Of a stretch of DNA of 7,886 bases, positions 1-5,736 are shown in pieces. A program made the translations under genes and the position numbers. The stretch is from Gp6-AA40 sp046765795. Its GTDB lineage: Bacteria; Acidobacteriota; Vicinamibacteria; Vicinamibacterales; UBA2999. How positions within the stretch are numbered: the first letter of the stretch is position 1; the number at the start of each line of letters is the position of its first letter. The notes below the pieces were generated by a model. That model was not told the origin of the DNA. It saw nothing but the letters and a program-made list of their open reading frames with translations, and did no database searches. The DNA lies in assembly GCA_046765795.1 (NCBI GenBank), contig JBKPRH010000348.1, positions 1 to 7,886 on the forward strand, read 5' to 3'.

Positions 1-1
1 G

Positions 2-154
2 AACTGGTGGACCTTGGCATGCAGCGTTCTGCCCTATCTCGTCGCGCTCGGCTATCGGATCCGCGTCGAGGAGGCCGTCCTTCAGGAGACGTTCGGACCA
101 GCCTACGCACAATACGCGCGGACGACAAAGCGCATCGTTCCCTGGGTGTACTGA
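2..154 (+). CDS. ICMT-like membrane methyltransferase, C-terminal fragment
   Basis: Only the last 50 codons are inside the window, read in the frame that starts at base 2 and ends with TGA at 152-154; the start lies off the left edge. The visible residues run from NWWTLACSVLPYLVAL through GYRIRVEEAVLQETFG to AYAQYARTTKRIVPWVY. The end of a membrane helix, followed by R-x-R-x-E-E-x-x-L-x-x-x-F-G-x-x-Y-x-x-Y-x-x-x-x-x-R-x-x-P, is the typical carboxy end of the isoprenylcysteine carboxyl methyltransferase / phospholipid methyltransferase family. These are integral membrane enzymes that use S-adenosylmethionine. Bacterial members are widespread and their substrates are mostly unknown, so no substrate is assigned. 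The gene converges on the next one, with 9 bp between the two stop codons. The family call is fairly secure; the exact function is not. Confidence 0.75.
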   Translation, partial: NWWTLACSVLPYLVALGYRIRVEEAVLQETFGPAYAQYARTTKRIVPWVY

Positions 155-163
155 GGCACAGCC

Positions 164-418
164 TTACCAGAAGCACTTCTTCGCGCCGTAGGCGCTCAGC
201 CCCGCGAGCCCAAAGAAGACGACAGTCAATCCGCTATGTGTAAATAGCTCCGCCACTCCGATTTCGGCGCCGCTGCTGATGCCTGCGAGCAGCATCTTGA
301 GTAACCCGTAGCCCGCCGATGCACAAAAGAGTGCCGCGAATGATGAGCACAAGAAAGCCAGTGTCTTGAGTGTCGCTCGAAGTGGAACGTTCGATGCGTA
401 AACAGCGGAAGAACTCAT
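164..418 (-). CDS. small two-helix membrane protein, unknown function
   Basis: An 84-residue protein of no recognised family. The start is taken as the ATG at 418 because a GGAGGG Shine-Dalgarno (bases 428-423) sits 4 nt upstream of it; a possible TTG start at 430 would overlap that ribosome site and is rejected. Residues about 17-46 are a long hydrophobic stretch (TLKTLAFLCSSFAALFCASA and on), and residues about 61-78 form a second helix (HSGLTVVFFGLAGLSAYG), so it is probably an inner-membrane protein with both ends on the same side. The short loop between them carries two acidic residues (AEIGVAE). The tail ends KKCFW. It lies downstream of the TIGR03435 gene on the same strand, 76 bp away, with a GTTAGGC heptamer 32 nt before its start. 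The clear ribosome site makes it likely real; no function can be offered. Confidence 0.6.
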   Translation of the reverse strand: MSSSAVYASNVPLRATLKTLAFLCSSFAALFCASAGYGLLKMLLAGISSGAEIGVAELFTHSGLTVVFFGLAGLSAYGAKKCFW

Positions 419-422
419 GGGG

Positions 423-428
423 CCCTCC
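423..428 (-). promoter_or_regulatory. Shine-Dalgarno GGAGGG deciding the 418 start
   Basis: On the minus strand GGAGGG is followed by CCCC and then ATG. This fixes the start of the small membrane protein at 418 rather than at the in-frame TTG at 430. Confidence 0.6.
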
Positions 429-450
429 AAATCTCAATGCCCTCACAGGC

Positions 451-457
451 GCCTAAC
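451..457 (-). other. GTTAGGC heptamer, possible isolated attC core
   Basis: On the minus strand the context is GCGTTAGGCGCC, a match to the integron R' consensus GTTRRRY, lying 32 nt before the 418 start codon. A full attC cannot be drawn here. The gap back to the TIGR03435 stop is only 37 nt, and the best partner, AAC at 488-486, gives a structure of about 40 nt with little pairing. At most it is a decayed site; it could be chance. Confidence 0.2.
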
Positions 458-494
458 GCGCTAGAGATGTAGCTCTGGGATTCTCGTTTTGAAG

Positions 495-1397
495 CTAATT
501 GTCCGACGGCCGCTCGATGCGGTCGATGACGATCGTTTCCACTGGAGCCTCGGTTGATCGCAACTGGATGCCGAGCTGTTCCTGCAGAGCGGTCGAGATC
601 GGTACCGGCGCGGCGGATGGTCCGGCATCGGGCAGCGTCGACGGACCGAGGTAGTCGCTGACTGCGACGTTCGGCGTGAACTCCAGCACGAAGTTGAACG
701 GCTGCTCGAAACCTGTTTTGTCGAGTACGGGCCGTGACACGTCATCGATCACGAAGTCGACGAGGGTCGCCATCCGGACGGCGACCGCTTCGATGCGGTC
801 CTGCCGGTCAGGTGGCGGCGTGAGGATGCGCCGCCGCCATCCATCGCACTGAACGAGTGGCCCAGCGAACACCGGCGGCGGTCCGGACGGTGAGCCCGGG
901 TCGTAACAGCCTCCGGGTGGAGTCGGAGTGATTTTCAGGCCGCCGCGCGCGGGCACCAGCTCGTAGACTCGCCCCGTCCTCGTCTCGGGGCGCACCGCAA
1001 GCTTGAAGCGATCGGCCAGCAGCGCCTGGAGCATCGACCGCATCTGATCGGAACTCGGCATCCCTTCCGCCTTGGCATCGATGTCATAGCGCTCGTCATT
1101 GACCCAGGACGGTTCACCAATGATCTGGAACTCTCTGACGCCGTAGGCCAATTGGATCAGCGTGCGCGTCAGCACAGCTGTCAGCCGAAAACGGCCGCCC
1201 GGCATTACAGCCATCGGGAGCTTGTAGAAGGAGGCCTCGAGCGATGTCAGCGGTCCGCGTCGTGCCTTGTTCAACTTGATAGAGGCGACCTCGAATGTCT
1301 GCGCACCGGTCGCGATCGTCACAGCCGCGATAGCGGCCACGGTAAGCGTCAGGCTCGCGCTGCGAACAGTCGTTGCTGCAGACATGACGAGATCCAT
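495..1397 (-). CDS. TIGR03435 family secreted soil-associated protein
   Basis: A 300-residue protein recognised by the marker segments of the TIGR03435 family: TFEVASIKLNK at 34-44 just after the signal peptide, LIQLAYGVREFQIIGEPSW at 80-98 with RYDIDAKAEG at 103-112, MLQALLADRFKLAVRPETR at 122-140, PVLDKTGF at 223-230, and the closing LQEQLGIQLRSTEAPVET followed by VIDRIERPSDN. The family is strongly expanded in soil Acidobacteria and its biochemical role is unknown. A signal peptide covers about residues 6-32 (hydrophobic LTLTVAAIAAVTIAT, probable cleavage near TGA-Q), so the mature protein should be outside the cytoplasm. Cys164 and Cys184 could form a disulfide. The start may be the ATG at 1397 or the ATG at 1385 (MSAATT); neither has a good ribosome site. 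It follows the hydrolase gene with a 39-bp gap and may be co-transcribed. Family membership is secure. Confidence 0.92.
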   Translation of the reverse strand: MDLVMSAATTVRSASLTLTVAAIAAVTIATGAQTFEVASIKLNKARRGPLTSLEASFYKLPMAVMPGGRFRLTAVLTRTLIQLAYGVREFQIIGEPSWVNDERYDIDAKAEGMPSSDQMRSMLQALLADRFKLAVRPETRTGRVYELVPARGGLKITPTPPGGCYDPGSPSGPPPVFAGPLVQCDGWRRRILTPPPDRQDRIEAVAVRMATLVDFVIDDVSRPVLDKTGFEQPFNFVLEFTPNVAVSDYLGPSTLPDAGPSAAPVPISTALQEQLGIQLRSTEAPVETIVIDRIERPSDN

Positions 1398-1436
1398 CCA
1401 GTCGAGCGCAACACGGGGCGATGAGTCGCGTATGGG

Positions 1437-2395
1437 CTAACGCAGACGGCCAAGAAACGCGCGCATCTCGCGCAGCACCTCCGCCTCGTTCGACAGGAAC
1501 AGGTAGTGGTGCGCGTCGGGCAGTCTGACGACGCGGGCGCTGGGGACGCCATCCTCAATCGACTTCGTCTGTCGCTCGATGAGGGCCGTCATTGCTGCGG
1601 TGTAGGCTCGCGCCTGCTCGCGGAGCATCGGATCGGTGCTGGCGTCGGCCCACCGGCCCACGCTGCCGGACATACTCACGAGTATGATCGCCGGTACCCG
1701 AATGAGAACGTACTGCTTCGTGCCTGCAAGCAGAGCCTCGTTGCCTGGAAAGGCCCGCGTCCGCCCCACGTGCCTTTCCCGCGTGACGGGTGCTGCTGAT
1801 AGAGTTCTCCCTCCGGGTACATGAATCCCAGAACCCGGGCGTGGTACTGACGCAGCGCATCAAAGCTGACAAGATCTGCTTCAGCTGGCGGCAGAGGCTG
1901 CGGGTAAACCGGAAGATCCAGGAACTCTTTCATCGTCGGACCCTTGCCATTCTCGAAGGCATAGGGATAGGCGGCATCGAGATACACGAGTGCGGCGACG
2001 CGGTTCGGATAGCGAGTGGCGACCGAGCTCAACTCCTGCCCGCCGATTGAGTGTCCGATGAGTACCGGCCTCTCCAGCTTGAGCGCGTCAAGAACGGCAA
2101 GCACGTCGTCGCCAAACGTGTCAGCACCTGAGGTGAGCGGCGCAAAGCCTGACTCGCCAAAACCGCGGCGCGTAATGCCGTAGACGTGGAAATCGCTGGT
2201 GAGCTTGGGCGCGAAGTCATCGAAGACATGCGCTGTGTTGCCCCCGCCCGGCAGTAGCACCAACGGTCTTCCAGCACCGCCCCAATCGAGCACCTCTAGC
2301 CGTACGTCCTGGCCGACAGCAATGAATCGGCTCACGTGGGAAGAGGGGTCTTTCCAGCCGGCGGGTTGTTGCGAATGAAGAGGAACGATAGCCAT
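1437..2395 (-). pseudogene. alpha/beta hydrolase, split by a one-base frameshift
   Basis: Two frames together make one alpha/beta-hydrolase of about 319 residues. The first frame (2395 to about 1790) has the oxyanion-loop segment LVLLPGGGNTAHVFDD (46-60), the strand-turn GITRRGFGESG (73-83) and the nucleophile elbow GHSIGG with Ser116. The second frame (about 1769 to 1437) supplies AGTKQYVLIRVPAIILVSM and the catalytic-histidine region LPDAHHYLFLSN before a closing helix. In the first frame the sequence turns into non-homologous residues and stops at 1676, so without correction the enzyme lacks its histidine. The start at 2395 is supported by AGAGGA (2408-2403), 7 nt upstream. No signal peptide is visible, although the first 20 residues resemble the mature end of secreted relatives. 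The substrate is unknown, and the acid residue of the triad was not identified with confidence. A sequencing or assembly error could equally explain the shift. Confidence 0.8.
1769..1795 (-). other. frameshift interval in the hydrolase
   Basis: Moving from the upstream to the downstream frame needs codon starts to step by 2 instead of 3, i.e. one base is missing (or two are extra). The upstream frame still looks native at GELYQQ (to about 1793); the downstream frame looks native from GRTRAFPGNEALLAG (from 1769). The interval contains short runs GGG-AAA and, at its edge, GGGG, where single-base loss is common. The exact base cannot be fixed without a homolog alignment. Confidence 0.65.
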
Positions 2396-2434
2396 TTCGC
2401 GATCCTCTTATTTGGAGCACCCTTTTAGATAGCG

Positions 2435-2497
2435 GGATAACGGTCTGCGGTTGAGCGGCCACGCCTTCCAGCGGTCCGCTCCAAGCGGTTGTTGGGC
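2435..2497 (-). other. attC-like recombination site (candidate)
   Basis: Read on the minus strand, this 63-nt element starts 4 nt after the stop of the 188-aa gene with GCCCAAC (fits RYYYAAC) and ends GTTATCC (GTT core conserved, outer bases not). Inside is an imperfect stem. On the plus strand TTG, AGCGG and CC (2451-2460) pair with CAA (2482-2484), CCGCT (2476-2480) and GG (2473-2474), leaving T2475 and C2481 bulged on the same arm. In known attC sites two bases on that arm are extrahelical, one of them a T, and separated by about 5-6 bp, as here. The length is within the usual 57-141 nt. The outer R-box pairing is weak (AAC/GTT only). No integrase gene is in the window. It could be an ordinary imperfect hairpin. 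Confidence 0.42.
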
Positions 2498-2501
2498 GGC
2501 A

Positions 2502-3068
2502 TCACGGCTGCGGTTGCTTCAGCCGAGCCGCTACTCGCTGTGCCGACGTCCGTATCACTTGCTTGACGTCGTCAAAACGCGTCTCCGGCAGGTTGTTGAA
2601 GTCCATCAGTCGATGCTCGAACTCCCTACCCCGAGTGGCCTCCTCGACGACGAACCGGACTTCCTGTAGCGCGGCCCTGCGATGATCGTACTCTCCAAGC
2701 ACTTCGGTACAGGCTGTCTCCAGCGCGCAGAACAGACTCCATTTGCCAGCGGCCTTGTCATCATCACACTCTCGGTCATCGTTGCGGTTCCAGGCGAGCT
2801 CGTCCTTCAGGAGCGCATCCGCCCTCTCTAGAATGCGAAGGTCCTCCGCAGTAACGGGCTGATCGCGCCGCTCAAGCCACAGCCGCCAGAACGTTGCGCC
2901 GGCCAGCGAAGGCATTAGTAGGCATCCCAGGAACACAAGTAGCATCATCGCTTTCCTGCCAGAGGTCAGCTGCCGGGGCCCGCGCTGACACCACAGCCAC
3001 CGAAAGCCAAGGCCAGTCAGAGCCACCAAGACAAGTGCGAACACCAGCGACAATTCAAACGACGTCAT
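2502..3068 (-). CDS. membrane-anchored hypothetical protein
   Basis: A 188-residue protein with two hydrophobic segments near the N-terminus, about residues 4-27 and 40-63 (KAMMLLVFLGCLLMPSLAGA), then a soluble, charged, mostly helical region of about 120 residues. The soluble part has a block that looks like a conserved core: ELAWNRNDDRECDDD (90-104), then WSLFCALETACTEVLGEYDHR (from 110), then RAALQEVRFVVEEA and EFEHRLMDFNN. The W-N-R-N-D-D-R-E-C string and the second cysteine pair (Cys114, Cys120) are its most distinctive marks. Similar membrane-anchored hypothetical proteins occur in diverse bacteria, to my recollection, but I cannot name a family or function. The ATG at 3068 has no strong ribosome site. 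The attC-like element begins 4 nt after its stop and another ends 38 nt before its start, so it may be a mobile cassette gene. Confidence 0.65.
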   Translation of the reverse strand: MTSFELSLVFALVLVALTGLGFRWLWCQRGPRQLTSGRKAMMLLVFLGCLLMPSLAGATFWRLWLERRDQPVTAEDLRILERADALLKDELAWNRNDDRECDDDKAAGKWSLFCALETACTEVLGEYDHRRAALQEVRFVVEEATRGREFEHRLMDFNNLPETRFDDVKQVIRTSAQRVAARLKQPQP

Positions 3069-3106
3069 GCAGGATGTTCCGTCCGCTCCGCGCGAGACTC
3101 ATGTCC

Positions 3107-3207
3107 GCCCAACTTACAGTAGGCCGACCGGCATATCTCGGCCGACCTTCCACGGCTCGCAGCATAACGTCAAACCAGCTTCGGCCGGAATGTCCCCCAA
3201 GTTCAGC
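3107..3207 (-). other. second attC-like inverted repeat (candidate)
   Basis: On the minus strand, GCTGAACTT (3207-3199) pairs with AAGTTGGGC (3115-3107) in 8 of 9 positions, counting one G-U. Inside, GGCCGA-AG-CTGG (3186-3175) pairs with CCGGTCGGCC (3131-3122), 10 pairs with the two bases AG bulged on the first arm. The right end GTTGGGC fits the R' consensus GTTRRRY and lies 38 nt before the start codon at 3068. The left box GCTGAAC departs from RYYYAAC at one base. The two unpaired spacers are unequal, and the bulge pattern is less typical than in the 2435-2497 element. No cassette gene is visible to its right, so it would mark the edge of a decayed array. Confidence 0.28.
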
Positions 3208-3270
3208 ACGCACGCGCACCTGGTGCGACGACAGGTTCGTGTGGCACGTGATTATGCCGACCTGCATAAC
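3122..3270 (+). repeat. diverged short repeats in the divergent intergenic region
   Basis: GGCCGACC occurs at 3122-3129 and again at 3140-3147. A longer variant, GCCGACCGGCATATC at 3123-3137, recurs as GCCGACCTGCATAAC at 3256-3270 with 13 of 15 bases identical; GCATAAC also occurs at 3162-3168. The 330-bp gap 3069-3398 otherwise holds no convincing gene: the reading frames across it have no family-like features and cross the inverted repeats. Confidence 0.4.
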
Positions 3271-3335
3271 ACCACACGACCGCGTTGCGCTTGGCGCGGA
3301 ATGAAGGCGAACGCAGGTGTAGCAGTTTTCCCGTC

Positions 3336-3363
3336 CCAATAGCTAACCCCCGCGAGCTATTGG
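3336..3363. promoter_or_regulatory. perfect 9-bp inverted repeat, possible operator
   Basis: CCAATAGCT (3336-3344), a 10-nt spacer AACCCCCGCG, then AGCTATTGG (3355-3363). The right arm overlaps the possible -35 element of the SnoaL-dehydrogenase operon, which suits an operator bound by a dimeric repressor or activator. There is no T-run, so a terminator is less likely. A 9-bp perfect repeat could arise by chance somewhere in a window this long; its position is the main argument. Confidence 0.4.
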
Positions 3364-3389
3364 CATAGACCCTCCTGCAGCGCTAGACT
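3360..3389 (+). promoter_or_regulatory. possible promoter for the SnoaL-dehydrogenase operon
   Basis: TTGGCA (3360-3365) matches the -35 consensus at 5 of 6 bases, and TAGACT (3384-3389) matches the -10 at 4 of 6, with an 18-bp spacer. The ATG at 3399 is only 9 nt past the -10 box and has no ribosome site, so the transcript would be leaderless or nearly so. This is inference from sequence alone. Confidence 0.35.
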
Positions 3390-3398
3390 CCGGCCACT

Positions 3399-3917
3399 AT
3401 GCAGAAGGCTGTTGTTGCGTTCCTCGTCTTCGTAAGTCTTTCCCCTGTTGCCGCCCAGACGCCGAAGGGCGCAAAAAGCGATGACTCGATTGCGGCGCGG
3501 CTGAAAGTCTTCGAGGACAAAGCCGAAATCGAAGGCGTGCTGCTCGACTACGGCCGCTATCTCGACAGCCGCGACTTCGCCGGCTACGCCTCGCTGTTCG
3601 CCAAGGACGGCCAGTGGATCGGCGGGTTCGGCACGGTCGCCGCTGCCGACATCAAAGCCTTCATGGAAAAAGCGATGGGCACGCAGAACACCGCGAAGAA
3701 CTATCACCTGCTCTCGAACTTCGTCATCACCGTCAAGGGCGACACCGCGACCGCCTGGTCGCGCTGGGCCTTCGTCGTCCCCGGCCAGCAGGGCGCGGCA
3801 ATCGCGCAGGCCGGTCGCTATGACGACGAACTGGTGAGAGAGAACGGACACTGGAAGTTCAAGAAGCGCGTCGCGTCGAACGATACGGCAGGTCCGGCAC
3901 GTACGAACACGAAGTAA
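3399..3917 (+). CDS. secreted SnoaL-like (NTF2-fold) protein
   Basis: A 172-residue protein with a signal peptide at residues 1-20 (hydrophobic AVVAFLVFVSLSPVAA, probable cleavage after VAA or AAQ), then one NTF2-fold domain of the SnoaL-like type (SnoaL_4-like). The diagnostic part is VLLDYGRYLDSRDFAGYASLFAKDGQW, running from residue 47 to 73 with Tyr51, Tyr54 and Asp56. It is followed by NYHLLSNFVITVKGD (101-115) with a central His103, TATAWSRWAFV (116-126), and the closing strand pair GRYDDELVRENGHWKFKKR (139-157). Members of this fold bind small hydrophobic ligands, and some are isomerases, dehydratases or hydrolases; the substrate here is unknown. It is the first gene of a tight two-gene operon with the PQQ dehydrogenase (13 nt apart), which suggests it acts on the substrate or product of that enzyme in the periplasm. 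The start is set by the signal peptide. Confidence 0.85.
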   Translation: MQKAVVAFLVFVSLSPVAAQTPKGAKSDDSIAARLKVFEDKAEIEGVLLDYGRYLDSRDFAGYASLFAKDGQWIGGFGTVAAADIKAFMEKAMGTQNTAKNYHLLSNFVITVKGDTATAWSRWAFVVPGQQGAAIAQAGRYDDELVRENGHWKFKKRVASNDTAGPARTNTK

Positions 3918-3921
3918 TCGC

Positions 3922-3925
3922 GAGG
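3922..3925 (+). promoter_or_regulatory. ribosome site of the PQQ dehydrogenase
   Basis: GAGG, 5 nt before the ATG at 3931 and inside the 13-nt gap after the SnoaL stop. It supports this start and translation from a shared transcript. Confidence 0.5.
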
Positions 3926-3930
3926 TCTTT

Positions 3931-5736
3931 ATGTCGCGCGTGAAGAGATTCGCATTGTGCTCCTTGTGCTCGCTGTGGCTGATGGTCCTGATGCCCTTCG
4001 TGGCCGCGCAAAGCGCACATGTCGACGATGCCGCGTTGAAGCGCGCCGGACAGACCGGCGACGACTGGCTCACCTACGGACTCAATCAATCTGAAACTCG
4101 CTTCAGCCCGCTCAAGGACATCGACACCACCAATGTGTCGCGTCTCGGGCTCGCCTGGTCCTTCGATCTGAAATCCGGCGGCGGCGGACAGGAAGCCACA
4201 CCAATCGTCGCCAACGGCGTTATCTACGCCGTCACCAACTGGAGCGTCGTCATTGCGGTGGACGCGCGCACCGGGCAAGAGAAGTGGCGTTGGGATCCGT
4301 GGGTCAACCAGACGCAGGTGCGCCCGGAGATCTGCTGCGGCGTCGTCAATCGTGGCCTGGCGATCTATCAGGGCATGGTGTTCGTGCCCGTGATCGACGG
4401 CCGCTTGCAGGCGCTCGATGCGGACAGCGGCAAGGTGATCTGGGAGGCGCGTGTCGCGTATCCGCAGGATCACTACACGCTGACGATGGCGCCGCGTGTC
4501 GCGAAGGGCAAGGTCATCATCGGCGCCAGCGGCGGCGATCGGCCGACGCGCGGATTCTTCGACGCCTACGACGCGATGACCGGCCGCCGCGCGTGGCGCT
4601 TCTGGACTGTGCCCGGTGATCCGTCGAAGCCATTCGAGAACGCCGCGATGAAGAGCGCGGCGGAGACGTGGGACAAGGAATGGTGGAAGAACGGCGGCGG
4701 CGGCGCGGTGTGGGACGGCTTCGCGTATGACGCCGATGCGGGTCTCGTCTACGTCGGCACCGGCAACGCCGAGCCATGGGCGTGGCAACATCGCTCCTCC
4801 TCACGCGACAAGGACAATCTGTATGTCTGCTCGATTCTCGCCGTCGATGTCGAAACCGGCGAGTTGAAGTGGCACTACCAGGTCGTCCCTGGTGACAACT
4901 GGGACTTCGACAGCGTCCAGCATCTGATCCTCGCCGACTTGACGATCAACGGTCGTCTGCGCAAGGTGATCATGCAGGCCAACAAGGACGCGTTCTATTA
5001 CGTCATCGATCGGCTCACGGGTCAGTTCATCTCGGCAGGCCCGTTCTCGCAGGTCACGTGGGCGAAGGGCATCGATCCGAAGACCGGCCGACCGATCGTG
5101 AACGAAGAGGCGTTCTACGGCACCGACGCGATCCTGATCTCACCGGGCGGCGGCGGCGCGCACAACTGGTCACCGATGTCGTTCAGTCCGCTCACCGGGC
5201 TCGCCTACATTCCGACATCAACTGCGAACTCGTTCTCGTACGCGGCGGAACCGAAGTACGACCCGCGACCGGGCGCGATGACGGGCACGGTGCGGCCCGC
5301 GCCCACACCGGTGAAGCCACCACCACCGTCGATCGGTCCTCCGCCGATTGAAGGTCCGGGCGGACGCGGCGCGCTCGTCGCATGGGATCCCGTCGCACAG
5401 CAGTTGCGATGGCGCATGCCGGGCGGCGGCGGAATTGGTGGCGGCACGCTCGCGACTGCAGGCAATCTCGTGTTCCAGGTCCTCGGCGATGGACGCCTCG
5501 TCGCTTACAGCGCCGACAAGGGCGTGAAGCTACACGAGATTCAGACCGGACTGCGCAGCGGCATGGGCCCGCCGATCACGTATCGCATCGACGGTAAGCA
5601 GTACGTCGCGCTCATGGGCGGTGTAGGAAACGTGACGCTCGGCAACGCGGGTCCCGGCAATCAGGCGACGCCGTTCTCGCCGAAGCTGATGACGTTCGTG
5701 CTCGATGGGAGTGCGGTGTCGTCGTCTGCGCAGTAA
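3931..5736 (+). CDS. PQQ-dependent alcohol dehydrogenase (quinoprotein), lanthanide-type active site
   Basis: A 601-residue secreted quinoprotein of the methanol/ethanol dehydrogenase family, an eight-bladed propeller that oxidises alcohols in the periplasm. The signal peptide is about residues 1-27 (SLCSLWLMVLMPFVAAQ). Residues matched to known MxaF sites: Glu88 in GQEATP, the vicinal Cys135-Cys136 and Arg141 (EICCGVVNRG), Trp261 under the cofactor, metal ligand Asn279 (GTGNAEPW), catalytic Asp325 and additional Asp327 in DNWDFDS, Lys352, and Asn412-Trp413 (AHNWSPMSFSP). The Asp two places after the catalytic Asp is the mark of lanthanide enzymes (XoxF, PedH); calcium MxaF has Ala. The usual metal-binding Glu is Asp203 here (GGDRPTRG). 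A proline-rich insert lies at 455-475. There is no C-terminal CxxCH haem domain, so an external cytochrome c would take the electrons. Similar acidobacterial proteins are found in genomes lacking PQQ synthesis. The substrate is unknown. Confidence 0.92.
   Translation: MSRVKRFALCSLCSLWLMVLMPFVAAQSAHVDDAALKRAGQTGDDWLTYGLNQSETRFSPLKDIDTTNVSRLGLAWSFDLKSGGGGQEATPIVANGVIYAVTNWSVVIAVDARTGQEKWRWDPWVNQTQVRPEICCGVVNRGLAIYQGMVFVPVIDGRLQALDADSGKVIWEARVAYPQDHYTLTMAPRVAKGKVIIGASGGDRPTRGFFDAYDAMTGRRAWRFWTVPGDPSKPFENAAMKSAAETWDKEWWKNGGGGAVWDGFAYDADAGLVYVGTGNAEPWAWQHRSSSRDKDNLYVCSILAVDVETGELKWHYQVVPGDNWDFDSVQHLILADLTINGRLRKVIMQANKDAFYYVIDRLTGQFISAGPFSQVTWAKGIDPKTGRPIVNEEAFYGTDAILISPGGGGAHNWSPMSFSPLTGLAYIPTSTANSFSYAAEPKYDPRPGAMTGTVRPAPTPVKPPPPSIGPPPIEGPGGRGALVAWDPVAQQLRWRMPGGGGIGGGTLATAGNLVFQVLGDGRLVAYSADKGVKLHEIQTGLRSGMGPPITYRIDGKQYVALMGGVGNVTLGNAGPGNQATPFSPKLMTFVLDGSAVSSSAQ

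Noticed and set aside
155..163. Small AGGC-ACA-GCCT hairpin between the ICMT-like and small membrane protein genes
   Set aside because: Four base pairs with a 3-nt loop and no T-run are too weak to call a terminator.
419..430. TTG start at 430 for the small membrane protein
   Set aside because: The TTG overlaps the GGAGGG that serves as ribosome site for the ATG at 418.
451..494. Full third attC site between the TIGR03435 and small membrane protein genes
   Set aside because: Only the GTTAGGC core is convincing; the available length of about 40 nt and the poor pairing do not make an attC.
3055..3339. 94-codon minus-strand open frame in the divergent gap
   Set aside because: It crosses both arms of the attC-like repeat, overlaps the start of the 188-aa gene, and has no membrane, signal or domain features.
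3357..4073. 238-codon minus-strand open frame
   Set aside because: It is antisense to the SnoaL gene and the start of the dehydrogenase, both of which are strongly supported.
3859..4791. 310-codon open frame on the minus strand
   Set aside because: It is antisense to the PQQ dehydrogenase, rich in Arg/Ala/His as expected from high G+C shadow frames, and has no recognisable domain.
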